DNA of 64,000 nt from Fonsecaea monophora (taxonomy: Eukaryota > Ascomycota > Eurotiomycetes > Chaetothyriales > Herpotrichiellaceae). The stretch is from positions 36,053 to 100,052 of the forward strand of contig NW_019174048.1 in the NCBI RefSeq assembly GCF_001642475.1, given 5' to 3'. This document shows, piece after piece, positions 30,937-42,797 of this stretch. The notes under the pieces were generated by a model. The model saw only the letters and a program-made list of their open reading frames with translations. It searched no databases and was not told where the DNA came from. The position numbers and the translations under genes are program-made. How positions within the stretch are numbered: the first letter of the stretch is position 1; the number at the start of each line of letters is the position of its first letter.

Positions 30937-32063
30937 ATGTCAGGGTCACTACCATCCGTAATGAGAGCATGGCAATATTCCAATACCAAAGGTGGACTCG
31001 AGAAGAACCTCCGCCTCAACGAGTCTGCCCCGGTACCCCAGCCCTCGTCTAACCAGCACCTCGTGCAAATATTAGCGACAGCACTCAACCCTGTCGACTT
31101 CAAACCTGCCGAGATTCGGCTTCTCAGTCACTTTGCTATTCCGAAGCCAGCAACTCCCGGCATTGATGTAAGAATTTTCTCCCGCAGCGTGCTTTGTCGC
31201 CAAAGACGCAGCACCTATTTATTCGCTGCACCCATCGCCGGGAAATGCTAACGAATACACAGTTCGCAGGCACATTGATTACCCCGGCTGCTGGATCGTC
31301 TCTGAAACCCGGCCAACTGGTCTTCGGAGCATCGGGGACATCACACTTGGCCGGCGGGAGCTTGGCTGAATACGCCGTCGCCAAGGAGGACCAAGTCGTG
31401 GCGATTCCAGAGGGCGTGGACCCAATATCTGCATCGACAGTCTGCGTCGCAGGACTGACAGCACACCAATCGATCGTCCCCTACGTCAAGGCGGGGGATA
31501 AGATCTTCATCAACGGCGGCTCCGGCGGGACCGGCGTCTTTGGCATCCAGATCGCAAAAGCCGTCGGGTGTCACGTCACGACAACCTGCTCCAGCGTCAA
31601 CGTCGACCTCTGCAAAAGTCTCGGCGCCGACGCCGTCATCGACTACAGGACGCAGAACGTGGTGGACGCTCTGAAAGCGAGTGGGCACAAATTCGACCAT
31701 GTCGTCGACAACATCGGCGCAAACTCTCAGCTGTACTGGAAATGCCACGAATACACCCGCCCCGGAGCCCTGTTCATGGTCGTCGGGGCACAGATCAATC
31801 GCGCCTTCATCCTGGATATGCTGTTGAGAAAGCTGTGGCCCGGCTTCCTGGGAGGCGGCAAGCGACAGTCTGTCGGGTTTTTTCCCAAGCCGAAACCATC
31901 GGATCTGGAACAGATTGCGACCTGGATGAAAGAGGGCAGAGTGAAGGCCGTGGTCGATGAGAAGTTCCCTTTTGAGCGGGCACCGCAGGCGATTGAGAAG
32001 TTGAAGACAGCGCGTGCAAAGGGGAAGATTGTGGTTGAGGTCGCCTCGAATGGCTCCAATTGA
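30937..32063 (+). CDS. Medium-chain dehydrogenase/reductase, quinone-oxidoreductase type
   Basis: NAD(P)H-dependent oxidoreductase of the zinc-free MDR branch (zeta-crystallin / QOR / enoyl-reductase-like), probably cytosolic. Two exons with intron 31168-31262 (95 nt, GTAAGA...ACAG) give 343 residues. The N-terminal GroES-like part contains ILATALNPVDFKPAEI. The Rossmann region has INGGSGGTGVFGIQIAKAVG and CKSLGADAVIDYR, the dinucleotide-binding and cofactor-phosphate regions. No catalytic-zinc Cys/His set is visible. The C-terminus KLKTARAKGKIVVEV is typical. The substrate is unknown. It is divergent from the RTA1 gene across 1.8 kb. Confidence 0.9.
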
Positions 32064-32327
32064 GATTTACATCTCGGTCCCGTCCCTCTTAATCTGTTGC
32101 AGGGGGCGTTGTATACTAATATAAGGACATCGCAGTCGATAATTGAGAGTATACCCGTATAGTGGGGTTAACGAATGTCATGTCGTCTTTCACATTCCTT
32201 GCTCGTGCTCGAGCTCGATCGCAGTTGAGCAGCAACTTCACGGCCACTTGGTACTGCCCCGTTCTATCAGGTCGCCATCGGGTTGTCCAGCCGTTGTTAT
32301 TAGTCGAGGAAACGATCGAATCTGTTC

Positions 32328-34524
32328 TCAAACGATTGTGAATTCTCTGACGCCTCCATCGCGAAACAAGCGAAGACACTCTCTGTACCTATCCATCTCC
32401 ATTCCGCCAAGATAGAAACATCCAACCCGGCGGTATGTTCCGCCGGGAAGACTCTCAAGCACCAGGCCTTTAATCGAGCCTTGATTCCTGCATCGACATT
32501 TAGAGTTGGCTTTGCCCGTTCTCCTATCTCCAGAAGCCACTATCAGAAACAGAACCGGCAAGGTGGCCTTGACCTCGAGGCTGAGGTCGGTGGGTGCTCG
32601 ATCATGCTCCATTCTGGCGACATACTTCCCGTTAGCTTTGGAATCACGAATGGAAACCCGGGAGGCAAAGCGCGAACTTTCATGGTTGCTACCCCAAACA
32701 GTCTCGATGGCCGTGCCGGCTACGCGAAGGAAACCCGAGGACAGTGCGCCATATGGGGCGTGTTTGTACAGAGGTTCGAGGTGACAGTGCAGGACTCGGA
32801 AGTTTTCATCGAGGGTTCGTGCATGTACAGTGTCCACCCACGCATTCAACGACGCCCATGACCATGACGGCGCAATGTACTTGCTGTGAGGAGTCTCGGG
32901 TTCATGTTTCCAGTGTTCAATCCTGGTCCACATTAGCGAATGCGCGAGAGTGCTGCTCCAAAACCCAGCTTTGTAGTCGTCGTCGAGGATCGTGCCAAAC
33001 TGTTTCGCGATACCGCCGAGGGCGAGGAGTCTGTCTTCAGCAACGCCGATGGTACGCGCAGTGTACTGCTGGACAATGTCGCTCCAGAGGTCGCGAAAGG
33101 CCGTCATTGGCGGCTTCGTCAGTTTCCCATCTTTTGATTTCTCGTACAGCTCCGAAATATGCTTCGACTTCAAGTCATCGCGTACCGTGTTTAGAGTATT
33201 TAGGCCATCCCAGCCATCGGTGAAGGCATATCGGTCACTCTCGACAGATTGGCAGCAAATCCAGCGAGTGTTGACCGCTCCAAAGTCGAGAATCCGAGGA
33301 GACAGTAAACGCTCTTGGTATGCCCATGCTCTGAAATCCAACGGCTCATCGGGTCTATTGAAGTCGGGTCCGAGAACGATGGATCCAGTCTGACCATCTG
33401 CGAGACAATACGGTAGCTCAAAGAGCTCTCTGGATCCCGTAGGCCACGGATCTGGCCGATCCGCGAGAAAGCCGGCTTGCGCGGTCACAGCGCGAGAGGC
33501 TGCAACTGTGACGGTGGCGTTGGCGTAGACCTTATCCATGGTAGCAATTTCCGTCGCCTTATCGTGTTCGTCGTCTTGCAGAATGCACAAAGCGTCAATC
33601 CACAGCAGTGTCAGACCTAAGCTGTCCACGACTCGCACCACATCTTGCAGAGTTTGTGACAAGTCCTGCGCGTCGATACCAGCGGCGTGCCTGGCCAGGT
33701 TCGTCGACGAGGTCTTGAGGTTCTTGTCCGGTCCCCAGCAATATGAGAGAGCTGCGTACGCACCCGGAGAGATTTTATTTGAGTTACAGAGCTTGAGTCT
33801 GAATTTCCCGTTGATTTTTCCAATCTCGAGCAGCCTTGTGGGCATAAAGTGCGGGTCAGGACGACGGCAAGCCTGGTGCCTATCAAGACAAGTCGACATC
33901 CAGCTTTTGTACAAGTCAAATGCCGTATCTGATGCCGGGTAATGGTTGATTTCCAGGTTGGCAATCTTGCCAAGGGCAGAATTCCCTTCAGACGGTCAGC
34001 CTTGAGGTAGATATCTGCTTGGTGATGACATTACCTTTCCTTGTCATTGGAGAACAGGATGAATTCTCGAACTTCACAAAGGTCGGGTACGGTTGAGGCA
34101 GCCACCGCTCGTTCCTCGTTCTTTCCCATAACATTGCAGTTGCTGGCAGGTATTTTAGATCAGGAGAACACTCGTAGAGTGCACCAAACTCGATATGAAC
34201 CGGGCACAAATAGTACTTTGTAACTTTGGCCGCAATCATGAACTTCTTGTTCGCCAACTCTGCGTCTTGAGCGGCTTGAGAGATCAGAAATGCGGCGAAC
34301 GAACAGCCATCATCTGATGCTTTCTGCAGTTCTGCCGTTGAGATATAAAATGGAGACAGAGGCTCAAAATGGCTCATGTATGGAGCAGAGGGCGCTTTTG
34401 GGTCCAGACCGAGGAATTCTCGCACTCTGTCCTCGGTTCCCGCGACATCAGGGGTGATTGTTGCAAACGACTGGCAATGTCTGCAGGAATGAGGTAGGCG
34501 AGAGAAAGTGCTACTACTTATCAT
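32328..34524 (-). CDS. HET-domain protein (heterokaryon incompatibility family)
   Basis: Member of the HET family, whose domain is related to TIR and mediates non-self recognition and cell death when incompatible fungi fuse. Exons 34524-34035 and 33985-32328 with a 49-nt intron (GTAATG...GAAG) give 715 residues. Exon 2 starts the HET domain with AYAALSYCWGPD, then LSQTLQDVVRVVDSLGLTLLWIDALCILQDD and DKVYANATVTVAASRA, all diagnostic. Further on are FRAWAYQERLLSPRILDF and AFRDLWSDIVQQYTARTI. The N-terminus has a CxxC pair (SCRHCQSF) often seen before HET domains. The start ATG at 34524 is uncertain because the region just inside it looks like a pyrimidine-rich acceptor (CATTCCTGCAG). Function in incompatibility is inferred from family. 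Confidence 0.9.
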
Positions 34525-35049
34525 CTAGCCCTTTGAAACGCAAGTCCGGTCTGTGTCAAGAGCTGGCAAAGAATTTTCAGATGGAAGTGGTCTGGTGGCA
34601 CCAAAGCTCTGGAGAAGTGGCGACTTGCTGCGATGGGGTTTTGGGATCTCGGCCGAGTCGAGCGTGGACAGAGCTGAGCAGAAGAAGTATGGCGAATGTG
34701 TCTGCAACAAGCGACGGCACAGTTCAGCTGGTAAAGGAGTGGTTGAAGGACGATGACAAGGCTGAAGGTAGAGAGCGGTGGACGGGCCGAGGCTGAAGCC
34801 ACAGCCCTGAGCATTACATAAGCAGCACCACCAGATGTTCCCAAAATGGCTGCCTTGTCTTGGCGTATGGAATTCTGGCTGCGGTCAGCCTAATCGTCTT
34901 CCCTAGACAACAACCACCGATGCCTATCAAAGAAATCGTATCAGCTAATGCGCTGAATACGTACGGCCAATGAGACAGCTCGTCGGGATGTACCCCACAT
35001 ATGGTTGAACATCAACTATCTCCCTGTAGAGCGACCTCACCTCCTTGAC
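34525..35049. other. Intergenic stretch
   Basis: 525 bp between the HET gene and the nucleotidyltransferase-like gene. It may contain a further 5' exon of the HET gene, which I could not define. Otherwise nothing seen. Confidence 0.5.
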
Positions 35050-35670
35050 ATGAATCCAGGGCAACTTCCCCTGCATCTGCAGATTACCCATCTGCGGGAG
35101 ATTCTTGCATCCAACCCATCACTTATGACTGTGCTCACTCGTGCCGCAGCCCTCAATCTGCCAAACTGGTACCTTGCTGGCGGCGCAGTGTCTCAGACAA
35201 TCTGGAACACCGTTTCAAAGCTCCCACCAGAGACGGGGATCCTCGACTACGATCTCGTCTATTATGAAAATTCCGACTTATCATACGAGGCGGAAGACCT
35301 GGCCATACAGGCTGGAAAGCGTCACTTTGCCGATGTGCCTGTCGAGGTGGAAATCCGAAACCAGGCACGAGTTCATCTATGGTATGAACAGAAGTACGGT
35401 GTCACGTGTCAACCACATGCAAGTGTTGAGGCAGGGATCGACACATGGATATCAACAAGTGCCATGCTAGGGGTGAGAATAGACGAGGCGGGCGAGTGGA
35501 TCGTGTACGCCCCTCGTGGGTTGTCCGACTTTTTCAACATGGTGGTGAGGCCTAATCTAGTCTTGGGGACGAGAGAAGCATATGATAAGAAGGTCAATCG
35601 GTGGAAGACAATCTGGCCAAAGCTTGTAGCCGAGCCTTGGCCGGCGGTGGAAAGCTGGCAGGTTCCCTAG
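35050..35670 (+). CDS. Nucleotidyltransferase-like protein (DUF925 / NTP_transf_6 type)
   Basis: Intronless protein of 206 residues from this ATG (the frame is open a little further up but has no ATG there). It matches the DUF925 family, predicted nucleotidyltransferases better known from bacteria: WYLAGGAVSQTIWN is the GG helix motif, ILDYDLVYYE supplies the paired acidic residues, and VEVEIRNQARVHLWYEQKYG followed by SVEAGIDTWISTSAMLGVR are characteristic. In the family fold, GG and DYD build the metal/NTP site, and both are intact here. Substrate and role are unknown. Lack of introns and family distribution raise the possibility of old bacterial transfer, but fungal homologues exist, so this is not evidence on its own. 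Confidence 0.85.
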   Translation: MNPGQLPLHLQITHLREILASNPSLMTVLTRAAALNLPNWYLAGGAVSQTIWNTVSKLPPETGILDYDLVYYENSDLSYEAEDLAIQAGKRHFADVPVEVEIRNQARVHLWYEQKYGVTCQPHASVEAGIDTWISTSAMLGVRIDEAGEWIVYAPRGLSDFFNMVVRPNLVLGTREAYDKKVNRWKTIWPKLVAEPWPAVESWQVP

Positions 35671-37092
35671 CAGAGGTGGCGATTGCAGGCGGCTGGAAGC
35701 CTTGGGCCAGGCTGACCCCAGTTCATCCTCGCCAGCCTGAGCTTGCCACCAAGGAAAAGAGTTCCAATCCGGTATACCGAGATAAATGTCAGGAGATGGT
35801 GGCGTCGGACGTTGATGCAGAGTATGCAGCAAAGCTTGGGTCCATGAACCCTGAAGCGACCCGAGACAAAGATCCGACAGCGCATGGCCCAATCAAGCCC
35901 ACATCTTGCTACTTGACTGGGAGCCCCTGGTTTTTGCTGCAGGAAGAGCATGGCTGGCAGTTTGACTATGCCAGCTAACGCCTACCGAGTACCCCAAGCA
36001 CGGTTCACTCGGAAGAAAGACGGTCAGAAGGGAGAGGTGGGCACGGAGAAATACCGAAGATGACAAGATTGGCGAATGTGCCCGACTGGGCGTGGAGGTA
36101 TAGCCATGGGTGAGGATGGCGAAGGGAATGGTTGAATGACCTTCATGGTCCCGACACTAAGGTTGTCCATGCTGGAGTGGCCACTACCTTCAACCAGATC
36201 CAACCAGAGAAGGGGATATTACCCACCTAACAGTTGAATGATTAACCGTTCCCAGGCCGGTGCGCGGTCCAGCCCTGCCACGCATGTCGCAGACTTCTAG
36301 GCCCGATGTCTACAAGCATCCCTTTTGGGAAGACGAAGCTTCCTGGCGCGATTTACACCATGCCTTGCTGCACAGCAGAACATAATCTGGACTGCAATCA
36401 AAAGCTCGATCCCGACCATGAGGTGTCGGGACCATGTTCCCTTGAGCCTTGGAGGCGGGAGAGCTTCGATTCGCGAAATTGCTTACCCCGACAGCAGAGG
36501 CCAAGAGACTGTTGTACCACCGCTCCCCACGGCCAAGCAGCGCCTAATTAGGTTCTACCGAGGATAATAGCTGTTTTGAGAGAAGGCAGACTGTCGCCAC
36601 AGTCCCCAGAACTCTAGTGGACCTCCTTTTCCCACTCAGAAACAAGGGCTCCACCGGCTGTCAAGCTGAGGAAACGTGGGATCCTGTCAGAAGAGTCGGG
36701 CCACCCTGAGTCAGGGCTGCGCTATTCGTCGAAACAAGACCACCAAGGCCCAGGCTTAGACAACACTTTGATGATATCCGCCCAACTAGGTATACCGAGC
36801 GACAAGGGCGGGAACGCTATCAAACTTCTGGCTAACCCCGGGCAACCAATGCCAGTTTCCCCGCAATCATGCTTCCTCTCCAGCTTTACCCCGCGAGTTC
36901 TGTGGCGTCCAATCATTTGTATATACAACCGAGGGGTCCCATTACCTCGGACTTGAGGGCAACTAGGACAGGGCGCATCTGCTAGTACACAGGCAGTTCT
37001 ATAAAGATCAAGCGGTGCATTGCCTTTTCAATCTCAGGGTCCCTTTTGAACCAACTCCATCTAGTCCGTGAGCCCAAGACGCGTGGTGCAAG
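35671..37092. other. Gene-free stretch
   Basis: 1.4 kb with only short frames; promoter of the sugar transporter in the last part. Nothing else recognised. Confidence 0.6.
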
Positions 37093-38889
37093 ATGACACA
37101 TTTCAACAAGTGAGTAACGCCCAGCAGTGTCTCTGATTTCATCTAACCAGTTCACAGGCTCAACATCTGGTCGATCATCATTCTCTCCTTTGGAGCTTTC
37201 TTCTACGGCTATGACTCGGGCCTGACCACCTCTATTCTGGGATATCCTCAGTTCATATCTTACTTCAACTTCAATTCCAATACCATTGGAGCTCTAGGAT
37301 CATGTTACTATGCAGGTAGCTTCTTTGGTTCTGGCTTGAACTTTTGGCTTCCCGATCGATATGGCCGGAAGCCCACCATCTACATCGCCTGCGTTGTGTC
37401 AGTTTTCCCAGTTTGCGGTGGTTGTGCAGTTGTCGCTAACGACCCCCTAGGGCTATAATTGGAGCCATCCTTCAAACTGCCGCCCAGAACATTGAGATGC
37501 TCTTCGTCGGTCGCGTAATAGGAGGAATTGCAAGTGGCATTGTTTTTGGCGTGTGCCCGATGTTCATGTCCGAAATCTCTCCTCCGGAATTCCGCGGGAG
37601 AGTTGGTGGTCTTTATAACTTGAATATCAACCTGGGCTACACACGTGAGTTTTTCCTTGGAGATTCCCAAGGTCAATTCCCCGTTTCCTGACATGTGTGC
37701 CAGTCACCGAATGGATGGGTCTTGGCTTCAGCTACATCAGCTCCGATGTCGCCTGGCGATTGTTTTTGGGGTTGCAGCATGTTCCGCCCGTTTTGATGGC
37801 CGCCTGCGTCCCTCTGCTGCCAGAATCGCCCAGATTTCTCATCATGAGAGGACGCTATGACGAGGCGCTGGAAGTCATTACGAAGCTCCATGGTGCCCCC
37901 GGAGTGGATGACGACTTCTACATCCGAGAATTCAACCAGATCAAAGCGCAGCACGAGCTCGAAGTCCGCGAACGCGTGGGCATCCGCACCGTTCTTCGCA
38001 AACCGTCATACCGCAAGCGAATGTTCATCGTGGTCTTCCAGTTCGCTTTCGCCATGTTTACAGGTATCATCCCGCTCCAGAACTACCAGTTCATCCTGTA
38101 CACCTACCTCGGCGTCACCAACAAGACGGCACTTGTCATGGTCGGTGTCTGGGGCACTTGCGGCGTCATCTTCTGCACAATCGGTGCTCTGCTGTTTGAC
38201 AAGCTTGGCCGCCGAGTGTCTCTGCTGATATCTCTGTGGGTGCAATTCCTGGCATCGATCGCCATGGTTATCTGTAAGTTCCCCGCTAGGTTGGTCAGTA
38301 TCGAGACCGGAACTGCATCACTAACGGATTTGGCTAGTCTGGGCACGATTCCAACTCTCCGGAAACACCAATATGCTCCTCGGTCGCTTCACTGTTGGCT
38401 TCATGTTTGTCTACCTTATTGGCTACGCTTTCATCATGAACGCATTCGGTATGTCTTTTGCCATTGTTTGTCCATTCCAGTCCCGCTAATGAGTACGCAG
38501 GATACACATACCCGTCGGAAATCATGCCGACGCCGATCCGCGCCGCCGGCAACGCCGTGGCGTTCTGTACCTTCAACGCCATCACGATCATGCTGGTCCA
38601 AGTCACGCCGATCGCGGTCGAGAAGATCGCGTGGCGCTACTTCCTCATCTTCATCATCACCGACGCCATCTTCATCACGGTCGTGTACCTGGTCTACCCG
38701 GAGACGGTCGGCAAGACTCTGGAGGAAATTGCGGCGCTGTTCGGCGACGAAGTGGCAGTCGATATCCACGAGGCACACCATTACCCGGATACGGTAGAGA
38801 CGAAAGGCGAAAAGGCTACTACCGAGGTGACCGAGGCCGAGAGAGTCGAAGACGTGGGCGGCGACAAGGGCCACAGTCACTCCCAGTAG
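37093..38889 (+). CDS. MFS sugar-porter family transporter
   Basis: Twelve-span plasma-membrane transporter of the sugar porter family (hexose, pentose, disaccharide or quinate uptake). Six exons with introns 37110-37157, 37398-37450, 37645-37703, 38274-38337 and 38449-38500 give 506 residues in one frame. The first exon is only 17 nt (MTHFNK), giving MTHFNKLNIWSIIILSFGAF. Family signatures are FFYGYDSGLTTSILGYPQF (TM1), DRYGRKPT, GRVIGGIASGIV, PEFRGRVGG, LPESPRFL, DKLGRRVSLL and GYTYPSEIMPTPIRAAGNA. PETVGKTLEEI marks the end of TM12. The acidic, His-containing tail is cytosolic. The substrate cannot be assigned. Confidence 0.93.
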
Positions 38890-39608
38890 AACGCGAGCCC
38901 AGACGCGCTGGTTTACTACCGACTCTCCTAGTTTTATCACCCGCGAGATACACGTAGCAAACTCGGTTTAGAAAAAAACCCAAACAAAATCCATCTTAGG
39001 ACGCCGTCCTCGTTCCCAGACCATTTTGGCTTCACTCTTGCTTCTCGTATCTTGAGTCTCGGCGGTGGCCCCCAAGGTACCTAAGAAAATGCCGAAGAAC
39101 CGGGGTCATTATTCGTGTCAACGAGCGGCTAAACAGGCGGCGTAGAACATCTTCCACGGACCTAGGTAACTGGCGCTTAACGCGAGGAAGAAGTCTCGAC
39201 GAGTTGTGAAAACAATGTGCTCCTCGACGGGAGATGTACCCAGCGTGCCGGGACATGTCACCTAGATAAACCTACGCAATACACATACACATACACACGA
39301 CTGTGCGGGATATGTCTGGACTCGTACCCAGTGGTCAGTAATGCGGAGCACAACTCGGTCAGCCTGCCTGCCAGCTAGTCCGACAGCATAATTCCCCTGT
39401 TACCTGTTTACCTGTTAACTATCTAGATGTTTACCTACTTGTGCCCATACCCCTTCCTTATCCTCCAAAAGCCCACTACACAGCATTGCTCTAGGCGCGG
39501 CTTTACGGACTTTGAGTCCCGCACCCCTTGTCCACCCCCTACAAGGTGCAAGGAATAAGTTCTCGGTTTTGTTACCGAGTCCTTGTTACCCCCAAACCAA
39601 CCCTGCAC

Positions 39609-39639
39609 TACGCTACGCTACGCTACCCTACCCTACCCT
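39609..39639. repeat. (CTACG)n/(CTACC)n pentanucleotide repeat
   Basis: Three CTACG-type units followed by CTACC units. It is not the telomere unit CCCTAA. Confidence 0.85.
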
Positions 39640-39648
39640 GCGAGTCGG

Positions 39649-39674
39649 AGAGAGAGAGAGTGTGTGTGTGTGTA
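39649..39674. repeat. (GA)n then (TG)n dinucleotide repeat
   Basis: About six GA units directly followed by about six TG units. Confidence 0.9.
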
Positions 39675-40073
39675 TATGAGGGAATCAAGAAAAGCGACAT
39701 TCTCCAAATTCCCCAACCTCGACCCATTGAAAGTCTTGACTTGTGTTCGCGAGCATGGGCGGCGGCCCGGACGCAAAAGAAGCGAGTCGAGTCGTTCGGT
39801 TATCCCAAGTCGGTTACGGTGGTGGGAGGAATTAATAATTAATACGAGCTATGTACGAGGTAGGTACGACGTACCGAGTACATGGATACAGATAAGGATT
39901 TGCCGAAGTAAAGAGTGAGTGTGAGCACATGTATGCTAAAGCGGTGAGTGATTGATTCTACCGGGGGATACTTGAAGAAGTTAGGAGGAGGACACAAGGA
40001 CACGAGGAGCGCTGGTGGGTGGTGACCGGGGGGGGCGTTGGTTTCGTCCTCGAGATTGATTCAGGTGGTCTAT

Positions 40074-40075
<2 letters not shown>

Positions 40076-40107
<32 letters not shown>
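40076..40107. repeat. (CA)n microsatellite
   Basis: About sixteen uninterrupted CA units. Confidence 0.95.
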
Positions 40108-40109
<2 letters not shown>

Positions 40110-41680
40110 GTTGAAGGTGTCGAGCATGAGAGTTGCTGTATTTGAACTTGTAGGGAGGTAGGTAGGTAGGTAGCTACGACTGACGATGACTAGATTCTAG
40201 ATTCGGAATGCCTCGTCCTTTTCTTATTACCTCGTCTTTGCCTTCTGGCGCGATCCCCGCTGGACTGCCCATTCCCAGAAGTCATCTACATATTGATATG
40301 TATCGAGCGAATAACACTGATTCCACTCCCGAATGTATGCGATATGGACAAAATGAATTTGTCCTTCAGACCTCAGCCACAAGGACAAGCAAGAAGCAAC
40401 ATAGGAGTCTGTTTCCCTACTGTGTTTACTCTTCGTTACCCGCCCCCATAGATTTACAGACAGACAGACCTTCAAGGGAAAGATGACAGTTCATATGTCC
40501 CTGATCTGCTCTCCATCTGCCCAGTGTTTCAAATCTTGCATGCCCGCGAACATGTCCAGTGCAGTTCTGAGAAGCGCAGCTTACCTCGAGAAACAGGGAG
40601 TGTCGCCCGGAAACGCCAAAAGGGATTGACCGGCCTGCCCAATCGATCATGTCGATCGCCAACATCTCAGCCTCAACATTGCAGTACAGGCTCTGTTTGG
40701 ACACACACTCTTGACCTCAGCATACCATTTTTGACGCCGCAAACCCCATACTTACCGACGAGACGGTTTTGATGTCGACAGACAAGCCCAAGCGGGCTAT
40801 CCCAATCTTGCCCCAAAACTCCTCTAAGAGGTCCTTATCATTGTACTTACAAAGGCAAAGGACAGCAAGGGTGCTTTGTTGGTGTCTATATCCTCCCAGG
40901 CAGGAATTGGCCCCCGTTTGGATCTGGCCCGATGCCTCTGGGTATGGGACTTGCTGCTACGAAGCAAGGATGGCGTTTTGTACCAACGGCAAATGTGGCC
41001 TGTCCAGTCCAGCAAAGTTGGTTGTGAAAAGAGGGCAAAGGAGGGAACAAACAAACAAAAAAATAGATGATTTCAACCAATATCGTCGGACTCTTCATGT
41101 GCATTTCATGGTAGGCGGGACGATCAAGCGATGCCGCATTCTTGGGAACTAGGGTTGTTTGTCATGTACAGCACCATCCTCTGTTCCATCGATCATGAGA
41201 ACACTCCCACCTCACCCACCAATGGGCGCCCCAGTTGCCAAACATCGATACCACGAGAACCGATCGAAGTCTAATCCAGGCAGTCTCTACGGCGAGTACT
41301 CGTATTACCATTCATGTTGGGACGAGACTTTCGACTTTCGACTGTCTACGACTGCTCATGAGAGCACAGGCTGATGTCATATCCGATATCAGGCTACGAT
41401 ACGCAGCATTGGTCATCAGGTCATTGGAAATGAGATGGTCTACTCGGGTCTTCCGCCAGGGGGAGTGCCTAACTTACCTACTTACTTACCTATGTACACG
41501 AGCCGGTCGACCTGTCTGGTCAGGGCTAGTATGGTACGATCCGCTCGAAGCAAGTCGAGTCGACTGCACTGGATTGGAGACTCCGCGCTCCATCCAATGG
41601 AAGAGCGTACGGTCTCATGTACATGCACATATGTGCAGATCAATCATATCACCAGGGTTGTTGTGTTGTGAGCGGCGAGA

Positions 41681-41702
41681 TGACATGACATGACATGACA
41701 TG
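41681..41702. repeat. (TGACA)n microsatellite
   Basis: Four copies of TGACA in the gene-free block. Confidence 0.9.
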
Positions 41703-41866
41703 GCATTCGAGTACAGAAGCATTGAGAGGCAACTGCCTCCCTCATTGGGTGGGTTATCCTTCATCGTGGAGACAATGTCCATCACTGGCATGGCAGAACT
41801 TCTGCTCCAGGAGTCATGTCCACCACCACCCAAGGCTGCCACGACTTATTTCCGAACAGAAGAGTC

Positions 41867-41889
41867 CATCTCATCTCATCTCATCTCAT
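41867..41889. repeat. (TCATC)n microsatellite
   Basis: Four or more copies of CATCT/TCATC. Confidence 0.85.
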
Positions 41890-42797
41890 ACGATAAGGTA
41901 AGGCGTCCATGATCTTTTCAATATCGCGTATCGTCCTTGAGAAGATCTTCCTACATGTTAACCCGTTGACCTCTCGAGATGGTGATCCAAGTGGTATCAC
42001 CCTACCTCTCCTCCAGCCCTCCACCCGAGGCAGAAGGAGGCCCAGTGTATCAACGATGGCAGGTAAACCCTGATTCGAGTTTCTTTCGCTCGACGATTTC
42101 TCCGAAGATCGAGGCCGATGCGGTGAAAATGGTCGTTCATCGAGTGGCTAAGTCGCCGAGTCCTACCGTGGAGTAGACAAAATAACCACGAGAAAATGGA
42201 GAGTGCAACTCCTCTCGACACGTGTGTGATTCAAAAACAGTGCATGCGATGGCCTCAATTGTCTAGCAACACGTGCCCAAGCGAAGGGGAGGGGGGAGCA
42301 AGAAGGGAAGAAGAAAGAAGAAGAGAACATTATTTACGCACGTGCATAGGCCACGAAAGAGAGATGTGGATGTTTTTACGCCCGTAATCTCTAGGTAGGT
42401 ATTGGACTTTGCACGTCGCTCACTCACTCATTGGCCCTCGAGCTCTTGACGGCCGCATCAACGCAATCGGATCTCGGCGTCGCACTGCTGTCTTGACTTG
42501 ATGGGGCAGGGCGCTAGGAGGGGACTGTTTCATGATACAGTGTGACGCACCTTCGATTGTATGGCGAAGTTGACACCTTGGAACATGGGATGGTTGCGAT
42601 GGTGCGCGCGCACGGAATGGAGAAACCAGATATAGGAGGAGGGGGAGGGGGGGGGGGATCAAGCAACTCGTGAAACTAGAGGGGGAAAAATGGGAGCCAA
42701 TATGGCGAAAATATCGGCATTGCATTAACAATACTGCGAACCACAGACACTCATTACTATAGACATGTTCCACTCCCACCAACGACAACTCCCCACA

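Larger units (their letters stand above)
38890..42797. other. Longest gene-free stretch (3.9 kb), repeat-rich
   Basis: Between the sugar transporter and FET3 3' ends or promoters. Many frames under 110 codons, none with a domain or splice chain. It carries at least six simple repeats, including (CTACG)n near 39609, (GA)n/(TG)n at 39649-39674, (CA)n at 40076, (TAGG)n near 40155, (TGACA)n at 41681, (TCATC)n at 41867 and a G-run near 42640. No transposase or terminal repeats were seen. Confidence 0.6.

Noticed and set aside
39609..39639. CCCTA-like units resembling an internal telomere tract
   Set aside because: The unit is CTACC/CTACG, five bases long, not the fungal telomere unit TTAGGG/CCCTAA.
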